Assembly (NCBI GenBank): GCA_025363575.1
Contig: JANYDM010000153.1
Coordinates: 1-37,559, forward strand
From: Betaproteobacteria bacterium
GTDB taxonomy: Bacteria; Pseudomonadota; Gammaproteobacteria; Burkholderiales; SG8-41
Length of the DNA stretch: 37,559 nucleotides
Reading direction: 5' to 3'
Shown: positions 23,496 through 31,428 of the stretch, in pieces
How the letters are laid out: the number at the start of each line of letters is the position of its first letter
Numbering within the stretch: position 1 is the first letter of the stretch
Program-made: the position numbers and the translations under genes
The notes under the pieces: generated by a model
What the model was told of the DNA's origin: nothing
The model's database searches: none
The model's input: the letters and a program-made list of their open reading frames with translations, nothing else

Positions 23496-24425
23496 ATGGA
23501 CGATAGTGTCGAGCATCTGCGCAAGCGCTGGACATCCGGCTTGACCGCGGCGGCAATCAACACGCTCAGGGGCGAGCCGGCGGCGATCAAGCTCGCAACC
23601 ATGGAGCACGACGGCAAAACCTATCTCGATCTGCGCGGCATCCGCATCGAGCAGACCCAGCTCGACAATGCGGTGATCAGCAGCGTTAATTTTCGCTGGG
23701 CGACCATCAGCGACGTCGGCCTGAAAGGCACGCATTTCATCGACTGCAACCTGAGTCACGCCAATCTCTTCGAGTGCTATCTGCGCGATACGGTGTTCCA
23801 GCGCTGCGACATTGTGAACGCCAAATTCGAGCGCAGCGAATTCTCCGACGCGAGCATCGAGGATTGCCGGCTCGATTTCGCATCGTTCCGCGAATGCGAG
23901 ATCACGCTGCAGACTGTTTGCTTTCGCGAAGACGCCGACCCGCACGTGCAAACGCGGGTGTGCCGAAATCTGAAACTGAACGCGATGTCGATGGGGCACT
24001 TTGCCGATGCAGGCGAGCTCACCTATATGGAGAAGACGTTCGAGCGGCACAGCCTTTACCGGCACGCTTTCACGTTCGAGCACGAGAACATCGGCGCGCG
24101 CCTGGAAGCGATGCGCGCGTGGGTGGTGTCGGTTTTTCTCAACGCGCTGTGGGGCTACGGTGAAAAGCCGCGCCGCATCACGCTCGCCATGGCGGCCGGC
24201 ATTTTTTTCTTCGGCGCGCTGCAGTTCTGGCTCGACGGCATTCCCGGCCACGGTTTCTGGGCCCACGTCTACTTCAGCGGCATCACGTTCCTGACCATAG
24301 GCTATGGCGACCTGGTGCCCATCGCGCCGGTGCCGCGCGCGCTGGCGGTGATAGAAGGCGTCGTCGGCATTACGGTGCTCGGTATGCTGATCGCATCGTG
24401 GACCAAGAAAATCATGTACCGATGA
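23496..24425 (+). CDS. Pentapeptide-repeat protein fused to a two-TM potassium channel
   Basis: A 309-residue protein. Residues about 44-135 are pentapeptide repeats (for example LDLRG, NFRWA, NLSHA, ANLFE, AKFER, ASIED), which fold into a right-handed beta-helix. A helical linker (about 170-225, ending WGYGEKPRR) leads to a two-helix channel module of the Ion_trans_2 type: TM1 about 228-246, pore helix and selectivity filter TIGYGD (267-272), TM2 about 282-302. Four subunits would form the K+ pore, with the beta-helix in the cytoplasm. There is no RCK/TrkA domain, so gating may come from the repeat domain (inference). GGGAG lies 5 nt before the ATG. The stop overlaps the next start as ATGA. 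Confidence 0.92.
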   Translation: MDDSVEHLRKRWTSGLTAAAINTLRGEPAAIKLATMEHDGKTYLDLRGIRIEQTQLDNAVISSVNFRWATISDVGLKGTHFIDCNLSHANLFECYLRDTVFQRCDIVNAKFERSEFSDASIEDCRLDFASFRECEITLQTVCFREDADPHVQTRVCRNLKLNAMSMGHFADAGELTYMEKTFERHSLYRHAFTFEHENIGARLEAMRAWVVSVFLNALWGYGEKPRRITLAMAAGIFFFGALQFWLDGIPGHGFWAHVYFSGITFLTIGYGDLVPIAPVPRALAVIEGVVGITVLGMLIASWTKKIMYR

Positions 24426-25033
24426 GCGCGCACGCCGACAAGCGCGCGATTTCGCGCGAAGCGATGCTCGAGTTGCCGATCGGCCGCTACGAAGGCGAAG
24501 TGTGCCTCGTGGCGACACCGCAAGAGCTTGAGCGCGCACGCGCCGACCTGCTGCAGGAAACCGTGGTCGGTTTCGACACCGAAACGCGTCCCGCTTTCCA
24601 CAAAGGTGAAAGCTATCACCCCAGCCTCTTTCAGGCCGCCACCGCGAAAGCGGTTTACCTGTTTCAGTTGCGCCACCGCGAAGCGTTTCCGTTGCTCGCA
24701 GACCTGCTGGTCGAGAAAAGCATCGTGAAAGCCGGCGTCGCGGTTGCCGACGATCTGCGCACGCTGAAGCACGTATTTCCATTTGTCGAGCAGGGCGTCG
24801 TCGATCTCGGCAACATCGCGCGGCGTGCCGGCTATGGACAGACCGGCCTGCGCAATCTTGCCGGCATGGTCATGGGCATGCGCATCACCAAAGGCACCAA
24901 GACTTCGAACTGGGCGGCGACTAACCTGACCGCGCAGCAGATTACCTATGCGGCGACGGATGCATGGGTGTGCCGGGAGTTATATCTGCGATTCGAAAAA
25001 GAGGGGCTAATGCGGAGTAATCCGGCAGGTTAG
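24422..25033 (+). CDS. RNase D-like DEDDy 3'-5' exonuclease
   Basis: A 203-residue single-domain exonuclease of the RNase D/WRN fold. Motif I is GFDTETRP (Asp52, Glu54), motif II lies in VAVADDLRTL (Asp110/Asp111), and motif III is YAATDAWVC (Tyr176, Asp180), the DEDDy set needed for two-metal catalysis. It lacks the HRDC domains of full RNase D, so it resembles the short stand-alone family. The start ATG overlaps the stop of the potassium channel gene (ATGA), implying translational coupling. An in-frame upstream start at 24398 would overlap more and has no ribosome site. Substrate (RNA or DNA) is unknown. Confidence 0.92.
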   Translation: MSAHADKRAISREAMLELPIGRYEGEVCLVATPQELERARADLLQETVVGFDTETRPAFHKGESYHPSLFQAATAKAVYLFQLRHREAFPLLADLLVEKSIVKAGVAVADDLRTLKHVFPFVEQGVVDLGNIARRAGYGQTGLRNLAGMVMGMRITKGTKTSNWAATNLTAQQITYAATDAWVCRELYLRFEKEGLMRSNPAG

Positions 25034-25189
25034 GGATGACAGGCCAGCTCGTAGGCGCAAACCGATGGCAATCCCAGAACCTCGTAATAAGATCGAACGC
25101 AATGTTCTGTCAATTGTCGAATCAGGCGGCTTCCGATTGGCAAGCGAGGCGATCGGCGGAATGTTCCGCAAGACAAGGAAGACAATGCA

Positions 25190-25834
25190 ATGTCAAAAGT
25201 CCGCGTACTAAGCTTCGCCACCTCCATCGACGGCTATAGCGCCGGCCCCGCTCAGAGTCTGCAGAATCCGCTCGGTGTCAGAGGCCCCGAGCTAATGGAG
25301 TGGTTCTTTCCCACGCGCGTATGGCGCAAGATGCAGGGCCAGGAGGGCGGCGAGACCGGCGTGGACAACGGCATCGCGGAGCAGGGCTTCGCCGGCGTTG
25401 GTGCGTGGATACTCGGGCGCAATATGTTCGGGCCGGTGCGCGGGCCGTGGCCCGACGACAGCTGGAAAGGTTGGTGGGGCGACGAGCCGCCGTATCACGT
25501 GCCGGTGTTCGTGCTCACGCACCATGCGCGCCCGCCGCTCAAGATGAAAGGCGGAACGGAGTTTCGCTTCGTAACTGACGGCATACATTCGGCGCTGGAA
25601 CAGGCGCGCGCCGCGGCTGGCGCGGGCGACGTTCGCATCGGCGGCGGCGTGGCCACCGTACGCCAGTACCTGCAGGCGGGCTTGATCGATGAACTGCATC
25701 TTGCGTTGCGCCCGGTATTGCTTGGCAGTGGCGAGAATCTCCTGCGCGATATCGATACCAGCGCACTGGGTTATGAGTGTGCAAAGCACGTCGCGGGCGA
25801 GCGCGCGATGCACGTCTTTTTGCGCAAGCGCTGA
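25190..25834 (+). CDS. Dihydrofolate reductase/RibD C-terminal family protein
   Basis: A 214-residue NADPH-binding reductase of the RibD C-terminal/DHFR-like fold. The N-terminal SFATSIDGYSAG, the middle AWILGRNMFGP, and the cofactor block DVRIGGGVATVRQYLQAGLIDELHLALRPVLLGSG are typical of the 'dihydrofolate reductase family' group of unknown substrate. No riboflavin gene is nearby. AAGGAAG precedes the ATG at 25190 by 8 nt. The 156 bp between it and the exonuclease gene contain no other supported feature. It converges on dinB. Confidence 0.88.
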   Translation: MSKVRVLSFATSIDGYSAGPAQSLQNPLGVRGPELMEWFFPTRVWRKMQGQEGGETGVDNGIAEQGFAGVGAWILGRNMFGPVRGPWPDDSWKGWWGDEPPYHVPVFVLTHHARPPLKMKGGTEFRFVTDGIHSALEQARAAAGAGDVRIGGGVATVRQYLQAGLIDELHLALRPVLLGSGENLLRDIDTSALGYECAKHVAGERAMHVFLRKR

Positions 25835-25868
25835 GCACAGCTCGTTGCTCCATACAATGCTATGAGGC

Positions 25869-27035
25869 CTACTCAAACAATGTGGGCGCTTTTGCGGCGG
25901 GAATTTCTCCGGGCCTGCTGAGTGCCCCTACGCGCACCCCCAGCAACCGAATGCGCCGGTCGAGCGGCACGCGCTTCAAGCATTCGCCGGCGGCGCGACG
26001 TATCTGTGCGGCATCCTGGGTCGGCGTTTCTATGGTCCGGTCACGTGTGACGGTCTTGAAATTGTCGAAACGCAGCTTAAGCCCGATGGTTTTTCCGACA
26101 TAGCCTTTACGCGCGAGGTCGCCCGCGAGTTTCACGCACAGATCAGTGAAGATGCGCGAGAGCTTCTCGCGGTCGCGCACCGCGTGCAGGTCGTTCTCGA
26201 ACGTCGTCTCGCGGCTGATCGATTTCGGTTCGCTGTAGGTGACGACTGCGCGGTCGTCGCGGCCGTGCCCGGCGTCGAGCATCCAGGCGCCGTAGCTTTT
26301 GCCGAATTGCTCGATCAGCAGCGCGGGCTCTGTCTTCGCGAGATCGCCTATCGTATGGATGCCGAGCGTCTCGAGCTTCGCGTTGGCCTTAGGCCCGATG
26401 CCGTTGATCTTGCGCACGGCGAGAGGCCAGATGCGGGTTTCGATCTCCGATTCGCGCAATATCGTAATGCCCGCCGGCTTGTCGAGCTCCGAGGCGATCT
26501 TCGACAGCAGCTTGTTCGGTGTAACGCCTATCGAGCACGACAGGCCCGTTGCTTCGTGCACCGCTTGCTGCATAGTCATGGCCACATCACGTGCGCGCAC
26601 CCACGGGTCGAGCGCCTTGCCGGCGGTGTCGTTCATGACGAGCTCGGTCAGGTCGATGTAAATCTCGTCGATGCCGCGGTCTTCGACGTGCGGCGCGATT
26701 GCGCGCACGGTCTCCTTGAACATGCGCGAATAGCGGCGATACTCGTCGAAGTCCGCCGGCAGCAGCAGGGCGTCGGGCGCGAGCTTGGCCGCTTTCATCA
26801 GGCCCATGCCTGAATTCACGCCGAACTTGCGCGCTTCATAGGTAGCAGTGGTGATAACGCCGCGGCCAGCGTAGTCGCGCAGAACCGGAAACACTGTGTC
26901 CACCGATGCGTTCTGTGCAGTGCGGCGCCGGCCGCCGATCACGATCGGCCTGCCGCGCAGTTGCGGATAGCGCAGCAGCTCGACCGACGCGTAGAACGCG
27001 TCCATGTCAAGGTGGGCGATAATACGTTGCGGCAT
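25869..27035 (-). CDS. dinB: DNA polymerase IV (Y-family)
   Basis: A 388-residue translesion polymerase. HLDMDAFYASVE (8-19) supplies the first catalytic Asp residues and RGIDEIYIDLTELV the second acidic pair; GIGPKANAKLETLGI is the helix-hairpin-helix thumb, and the little-finger domain with SISRETTFEND follows. Compared with E. coli DinB there is an extra stretch of about 20 residues in the fingers after IGGRRR (RTAQNASVDTVFPVLRDYAG). The ATG at 27035 is chosen as it directly precedes conserved sequence; a TTG at 27056 would overlap the upstream gene. It begins 10 bp after the CmcJ-like gene stop, so it is probably cotranscribed. No LexA box was recognised. Confidence 0.95.
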   Translation of the reverse strand: MPQRIIAHLDMDAFYASVELLRYPQLRGRPIVIGGRRRTAQNASVDTVFPVLRDYAGRGVITTATYEARKFGVNSGMGLMKAAKLAPDALLLPADFDEYRRYSRMFKETVRAIAPHVEDRGIDEIYIDLTELVMNDTAGKALDPWVRARDVAMTMQQAVHEATGLSCSIGVTPNKLLSKIASELDKPAGITILRESEIETRIWPLAVRKINGIGPKANAKLETLGIHTIGDLAKTEPALLIEQFGKSYGAWMLDAGHGRDDRAVVTYSEPKSISRETTFENDLHAVRDREKLSRIFTDLCVKLAGDLARKGYVGKTIGLKLRFDNFKTVTRDRTIETPTQDAAQIRRAAGECLKRVPLDRRIRLLGVRVGALSRPGEIPAAKAPTLFE

Positions 27036-27045
27036 GCCGGCCGGC

Positions 27046-27855
27046 TTAGCCGGCAAAGAACGCGAGCGCGCGCGCCTCTATGCTTTGGCGGGGCGGCGCG
27101 CCCGGCGGCGTAGTCGGATCGATGAACGCGGTATGCGCGGTAAAGCGCGCGCGGCCGTCCGTGGCCGAATCGAACACCTTGAATACCAGCGCCTCGTCGC
27201 GTGTCATCCGCGGGAAATAAAACCAGCGGTGGCGGTCGTTGTAGCGCAGCCGATAAGTCTGCCCCACGCGGTTCGGGTAACGCCGCTCTGCAATCAGCAG
27301 ATCGTCGAAATCGACGCTGCGGGCATCGGCAATGGCGAGCGGGTTGGATTCGATAGGCTGGTCGATTGCGCGCCACACCTGGATAATCGCGAAGCGGCCC
27401 CTGAGCAGGGTTTCTGCTTCGTCCGGGAGCAGATCGCGCACGCGCTGCGGCCCGGACCATTCGGTGTAATCGTTGTGCGCGGAAAGTATCGGCTCGCGCA
27501 CGAGCTTCGTTTCGCGCTCCGCTTCGTTGCCCGAACGCAGCGTGTAATCAAAGACCACTACGCGCGATGCGCCTGAAACCTCTTTTACAAGCTGCTCGAC
27601 TTCCGGATAGTAATCCGCTGCGAGCCGGTCTTTCGCGAAAAAATCCTCGACCCGGGTCTTGTGCACGACGAACGCAAAGCCGTTCTGATCCAGAGAGAAG
27701 TCATTCGCGCGCGCCCGCCCGTTCTCGACCTGCATCGAATGCGGATCCATCGGGCCGATGTGGCGACGGTGGATGTTGTTCGGGCCGAACGTTTCATTGA
27801 CCAGCTTTTCGCCGGTGGCGAGCGTGTATGAAATATCGGCGGTGACGGCGGTCAT
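27046..27855 (-). CDS. CmcJ/NvfI-like oxidoreductase
   Basis: A 269-residue protein like the CmcJ/NvfI/AsqJ group, which includes cephamycin 7-alpha-methoxylase components and fungal 2-oxoglutarate dioxygenases. The most typical parts are LSAHNDYTEWSGPQRV (125-140), FAIIQVWRAI, and RYPNRVGQTYRLRYNDRHRWFYFPRM (192-217). An HxD pair (His127, Asp129) and a distal His241 in FTAHTAFID could bind iron, though this is only by position. No antibiotic cluster is present; many bacterial relatives are uncharacterised. The ribosome site before 27855 is weak. It lies upstream of dinB with a 10-bp gap and just after the terminator of the MBL-fold gene. Confidence 0.85.
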   Translation of the reverse strand: MTAVTADISYTLATGEKLVNETFGPNNIHRRHIGPMDPHSMQVENGRARANDFSLDQNGFAFVVHKTRVEDFFAKDRLAADYYPEVEQLVKEVSGASRVVVFDYTLRSGNEAERETKLVREPILSAHNDYTEWSGPQRVRDLLPDEAETLLRGRFAIIQVWRAIDQPIESNPLAIADARSVDFDDLLIAERRYPNRVGQTYRLRYNDRHRWFYFPRMTRDEALVFKVFDSATDGRARFTAHTAFIDPTTPPGAPPRQSIEARALAFFAG

Positions 27856-27874
27856 GGGCGGTGGCCGAAAAGAA

Positions 27875-27906
27875 AGAGGGCAGACCGATTATAGCGTCTG
27901 CCCTCT
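27875..27906 (-). terminator. Terminator-like hairpin of the MBL-fold gene, with TATAAT in its loop
   Basis: AGAGGGCAGAC (27875-27885) and GTCTGCCCTCT (27896-27906) pair perfectly over 11 bp. On the minus strand the hairpin is followed by a T-rich tract (TTCTTTTC), 24 bp after the stop at 27931. The 10-nt loop reads GCTATAATCG on the minus strand, a possible -10 box for the CmcJ-dinB genes. Confidence 0.7.
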
Positions 27907-27930
27907 GCCCCTCTTTGCTTGCGGCAATTG

Positions 27931-28842
27931 TCAGGTGCCGCGTCCCCATAATCCGCAATAGCGCCGCAATACGAACGGCAGGCCCGCTTCATACCCAGGC
28001 CATTTTTCATATTTCGGCAGCTTCAATTCCTTCTCGACCGGGTCCCAGCATTTGCCTTGTTGTGCTTCGACTTTCACCGCGGCCGATGCATCCTGCAGAA
28101 ACGCAAGCTGGTCCTGCGCATCGGCTTTGGTGCCGAAGCGGCCGCCGACACCGGGATGTCCCGGAATCAGTGTATTCCAGTCCAGTTTCAGGACGCTCTG
28201 AATTGCGCTTTCCGCCTCGAGCGGATAGAAGTCGATCATGCCGCGTCCGGGCACCTGGCCAACGGGCAGGAAATCCACGGCATAGATGACTTTTTCTTTC
28301 GGCAGGAACACGACAAGCGTGCTGTCGGAATGGTTGAGCCCGACATAGTGGAGCTCGACGTTCGTGCCTCCCAGCTTCAGCACGCGTTTGTGGTTGTCAG
28401 TCGTTATGTCGGGCAGCACCGTATGCGGATCTTTGAGCACAGCGAGCCGCTGCTTGGCGCGCTGATGCGCAATAAATTTTGCACCGGCGTCCTTGAACGG
28501 CTTGCCGCCCGCGATGTGATCGAAGTGATGGTGGCTGTAGATCACGTACTTGATCGGCTTGTCGGTGATCTTGCGAATCTCTGCGATGTAGGTGTCGACC
28601 GCCTGCGGGCGGCCGTAGCCGATCGGGTCGGTCGCGATGACCCCCGCGGGCGTGACGACGAACATCGATTGGCTGCTGGCGTAGCGGAATGCATAGACGT
28701 TGTCCGTGCCTTCGACTTTCTTGGTCTCGAACATCGGCGGCTTGGGCGCCGGTGCCGCGGCGGGTTCAGCGGGCGTCTGCGCCAGCGCCGACGATGTAAA
28801 AAGAAATGCGCCTGCAAGCGATGCAAAGGTAGTGCGTTTCAT
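27931..28842 (-). CDS. Exported metallo-beta-lactamase-fold hydrolase
   Basis: A 303-residue protein with a signal peptide ending after ALA (residue 21) and an Ala/Pro linker. The zinc motif SHHHFDH (103-109) gives His104, His106, Asp108 and His109; further ligands may be His171 (LNHSDS), Asp190 and His229 (PGHPG). These are hallmarks of the MBL fold, and the order resembles periplasmic class B-like or quinoprotein-relay hydrolases rather than a classical carbapenemase. There is no resistance evidence. The ATG at 28842 has GGGGGAGG upstream, which excludes the longer frame. It follows the hydroxyacid dehydrogenase gene over 228 bp. Confidence 0.88.
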   Translation of the reverse strand: MKRTTFASLAGAFLFTSSALAQTPAEPAAAPAPKPPMFETKKVEGTDNVYAFRYASSQSMFVVTPAGVIATDPIGYGRPQAVDTYIAEIRKITDKPIKYVIYSHHHFDHIAGGKPFKDAGAKFIAHQRAKQRLAVLKDPHTVLPDITTDNHKRVLKLGGTNVELHYVGLNHSDSTLVVFLPKEKVIYAVDFLPVGQVPGRGMIDFYPLEAESAIQSVLKLDWNTLIPGHPGVGGRFGTKADAQDQLAFLQDASAAVKVEAQQGKCWDPVEKELKLPKYEKWPGYEAGLPFVLRRYCGLWGRGT

Positions 28843-28947
28843 GGATCCTCCCCCGGATTGTATTGTGGCTCGCGATGGCTGCTTACAACGAGCGAACACC
28901 GCGGACCGCCACGGTATTCCAGAAGCATGTATCGCGCAAGCGCGAGT

Positions 28948-28975
28948 GGTAATGGGTGATGAGCAATGAGCGATG
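28948..28975. repeat. Degenerate 7-bp repeat array, left copy
   Basis: Four 7-bp units GGTAATG, GGTGATG, AGCAATG and AGCGATG. On the minus strand each reads CATYRCY. The array faces a related array at 29039-29066. The segments GCAATGAGCGAT (28963-28974) and ATCGCTCATTGC (29040-29051) are perfect 12-bp inverted repeats. Confidence 0.65.
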
Positions 28976-29038
28976 GTTGGAGGGCGGGTGATGATACGTG
29001 GTTCATTGCATCGTCAAATGAGTCACCGCTTGCTTACC

Positions 29039-29066
29039 TATCGCTCATTGCCGATTCTCCATTGTC
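29039..29066. repeat. Degenerate 7-bp repeat array, right copy
   Basis: Four 7-bp units TATCGCT, CATTGCC, GATTCTC and CATTGTC on the plus strand. It ends 4 bp before the stop codon of the hydroxyacid dehydrogenase gene, in opposite orientation to the left copy. Together they could form a long imperfect hairpin that covers the intergenic region. Confidence 0.55.
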
Positions 29067-29070
29067 CTGT

Positions 29071-30309
29071 CTAAGCTTTCATCAGCAGTTCCCGCTTCAT
29101 TTGCGCGAGCGTGGTTATACCGAGCAAGGCCATGTCGCGGTCGACTTCGTCTTTCAGCAATTTAATCGCGTGCTTGACGCCCGCGTCGCCGCCCATGGCG
29201 GCGGCGAAAAGGAAAGGCCGGCCGACGAAGACGAATTGCGCGCCGAGCGCGAGCGCTTTCAGAATGTCGGTGCCGCGGCGTATGCCGCTGTCCATCATGA
29301 CCGTCATGCGGCCGGCAGCATCGACGATGCCGGGCAGCACGCGCAACGGGGCGCTCGCGCCGTCGAGCTGGCGGCCGCCGTGGTTGGACACGATGACGCC
29401 GTCAACGCCGCTCTCGCGCGCGATGCGCGCGTCGTCTTTATTGAGTACGCCTTTCAGCACGAGCTTGCCTTTCCACAGCTTGCGCATCAATTCGACATGC
29501 GGCCACGACAGCTGGTCGCGCTGACCGCGGTCGCGTTCGCCGGTGCTGGTGATGAGCGGCGTGCGCGGCCCCATGTTCTCGAAATGCGGCATTCCTTGAT
29601 TGAGCAGCGTGCGCAGAAACATGCCGAAGAACCAGCGCGGGTGCAGAGCGCTGTCCCAGGCGAGCCGCAAAGTCGGGCGCAGCGGCCGGTTGAAGCCGCT
29701 GCGCACGTTGTTCTCGCGGTTGGCGCCGACCGGCACGTCCACGGTCAGCACGAGCGTTTCGAATCCGGCGGCCGCGCAGCGATTGACGAGCTCGGTGATG
29801 GGGCCGGTCTCCCCCGGCAGATAAGCCTGAAACCACGACGTCGGACCGGCCGCGCGCACGTCTTCGAGACGCGAGAGCGATGCGCCGCTCATGATCATCG
29901 GAATGTTGGCGCGAGCAGCGCCGCGCGCGAGTACGATATCGCCCTGATACGCGGCCATTGAGCTGCCACCCATCGGCGCGAAGCCGAACGGTGCCGCGTA
30001 CTCGCGGCCGAACAGCGTGGTCTTCGTTGAGCGATGCGACACGTCGACCAGCGCGCGCGGCACGAAAGCGTAGTCGTCGAACGCCGCGCGATTGGCGCGC
30101 AGCGATGCGTTAGTTTCCGCGCCGCCCGAGACATAGCCGTACATCGGGCGCGGCAGATAACTGCGCGCCGGCGCTTCGAAATCATCGAGTGACAGCATCA
30201 TGCGCAATCTGCGCGGCATCGTCTTATCGGGTTCCGCGCGTGCGCCGGAGTGACGGTACGCTTCTTCAGTCGCGAGGGGTGTGGGTAAATCCTGGTCGGT
30301 AGCGGACAT
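29071..30309 (-). CDS. FMN-dependent alpha-hydroxyacid dehydrogenase (LldD-like)
   Basis: A 412-residue FMN enzyme of the lactate/mandelate/glycolate oxidase family. PMYGYVSGGAE (55-65) and PFGFAPMGGSSM (107-118) line the FMN site. Catalytic His310 and Arg313 lie in SNHGGRQLDG, and DSGIRRGTDILKALALGA binds the FMN phosphate. The N-terminus is extended by about 35 residues relative to the minimal family. Which 2-hydroxyacid is oxidised is unknown. The ATG at 30309 is preferred over an upstream in-frame codon at 30378 since the region between shows no conservation; the ribosome site is weak. Divergent from a Bug receptor over 129 bp. Confidence 0.93.
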   Translation of the reverse strand: MSATDQDLPTPLATEEAYRHSGARAEPDKTMPRRLRMMLSLDDFEAPARSYLPRPMYGYVSGGAETNASLRANRAAFDDYAFVPRALVDVSHRSTKTTLFGREYAAPFGFAPMGGSSMAAYQGDIVLARGAARANIPMIMSGASLSRLEDVRAAGPTSWFQAYLPGETGPITELVNRCAAAGFETLVLTVDVPVGANRENNVRSGFNRPLRPTLRLAWDSALHPRWFFGMFLRTLLNQGMPHFENMGPRTPLITSTGERDRGQRDQLSWPHVELMRKLWKGKLVLKGVLNKDDARIARESGVDGVIVSNHGGRQLDGASAPLRVLPGIVDAAGRMTVMMDSGIRRGTDILKALALGAQFVFVGRPFLFAAAMGGDAGVKHAIKLLKDEVDRDMALLGITTLAQMKRELLMKA

Positions 30310-30438
30310 ATGCGGATTGCCTGAACGGGGACGAAGCGCGATTGTGCCATTTTTTTCGGCAGCCAGCCGTACCTGCATGCCAAGCTGCTAGACTGCGCGC
30401 TGCATTTCCCTGAGTCGTTTGCAGTAAGGAGGAGATTC

Positions 30439-31401
30439 ATGCTTCGGCACATGCTGTTGTCGTCAGCCTTTATTGCAGCGGGCCTTCCCGCGACTAGTAG
30501 CGCGCAGACCTATCCGTCCAAGCCGATACGCCTGATCAACGCGTACGCGCCGGGCGGCGCCAGCGATGTCGTCGCGCGCGCCTTTGCCGCGAAACTTACG
30601 GAATCGCTCGGCGAGCAGGTGACCGTCGATCCGCGCGTCGGCGCCGGCGGCAACATCGCCGCTGAAATCGCCGCGCGCAGCCCGGCCGACGGCTATACGC
30701 TGCTGATGTCCACCATCTTTCTGTCCACCAATCAAAGTCTCTACAGCAAGCTCTCGTGGGACCCGCAAAAAGATTTCGCGCCGGTCTCGATGCTGACCGC
30801 CGCGCCGCTCATCCTGTGCGTGCATCCGTCGCTGCCGGTTAAGAGCACGCAGGAACTGATAGCGCTGGCAAAGAAGCAACCGGGCCAGCTGGATTTTCCG
30901 TCGGCGGGCAACGGGTCTTCGATGCATCTCGGCAGCGAACTCTTCAACATGATGGCCGGCATCAAGGCCACGCACGTGCCCTACAAGGGCTCGGGCCCCG
31001 GCGTGCTCGATCTCATCAGCGGCCGGCTCCACTACATGCTGAATCCCATGCCCGAGCCGGTGCAGTTCATCAAGGCGGGCAAATTGCGCGGGCTCGGCAC
31101 GTCGACGCTCAAGCGCATCGCTACGCTGCCCGAGCTACCGCCGATCGCCGACGTCCTGCCCGGTTTCGAGGTGCTGACGTGGCAGGGGATAGTCGCGCCT
31201 GCCGGCACGCCGCCCGAAATCATCAACCGCCTGAACGGCGATCTGATCAAGGCGCTGAAGAATCCCGAGTTCGAGGCGCGCCTGCGCGACATGGGCCTCG
31301 AGCTCTATGGCACGACGCCCGACCAGTTCGCGAAACTCATCCGCGACGACAACGCCAAGTGGACCAAAGTCATCAAGGCCACCGGCGCGCACATCGATTA
31401 A
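30439..31401 (+). CDS. Bug/TctC-family periplasmic receptor (ninth)
   Basis: A 320-residue receptor. The signal peptide ends after SSA at residue 22. Signatures are APGGASDVVAR, DGYTLLM, VPYKG followed by SGPGVLDLISGRLHY, and TWQGIVAPA. The -RLHY end of the dimer-loop strand and the Gln after the cleft Trp differ from most neighbours. GGAGGAG lies 4-5 nt before the ATG at 30439. It is divergent from the LldD-like gene and convergent with a CMD protein gene. A 2-hydroxyacid would be a logical ligand, but this is inference from position only. Confidence 0.94.
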   Translation: MLRHMLLSSAFIAAGLPATSSAQTYPSKPIRLINAYAPGGASDVVARAFAAKLTESLGEQVTVDPRVGAGGNIAAEIAARSPADGYTLLMSTIFLSTNQSLYSKLSWDPQKDFAPVSMLTAAPLILCVHPSLPVKSTQELIALAKKQPGQLDFPSAGNGSSMHLGSELFNMMAGIKATHVPYKGSGPGVLDLISGRLHYMLNPMPEPVQFIKAGKLRGLGTSTLKRIATLPELPPIADVLPGFEVLTWQGIVAPAGTPPEIINRLNGDLIKALKNPEFEARLRDMGLELYGTTPDQFAKLIRDDNAKWTKVIKATGAHID

Positions 31402-31428
31402 ACCCGACTGCTGGCAAGAAGCGCCGGT

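Noticed and set aside
23421..24782. 453-codon minus-strand open frame antisense to the potassium channel and exonuclease genes
   Set aside because: Typical shadow frame of GC-rich coding DNA: composition is Arg/Ala/His-rich, no motif, and both plus-strand genes are certain.
25030..25227. 65-codon minus-strand open frame between the exonuclease and DHFR-like genes
   Set aside because: No ribosome site, no motif, and it overlaps the start of the DHFR-like gene.
27931..28842. Reading the MBL-fold protein as an antibiotic-resistance beta-lactamase
   Set aside because: The zinc motif is common to the whole fold, the overall sequence does not look like a known carbapenemase class, and there is no resistance context.
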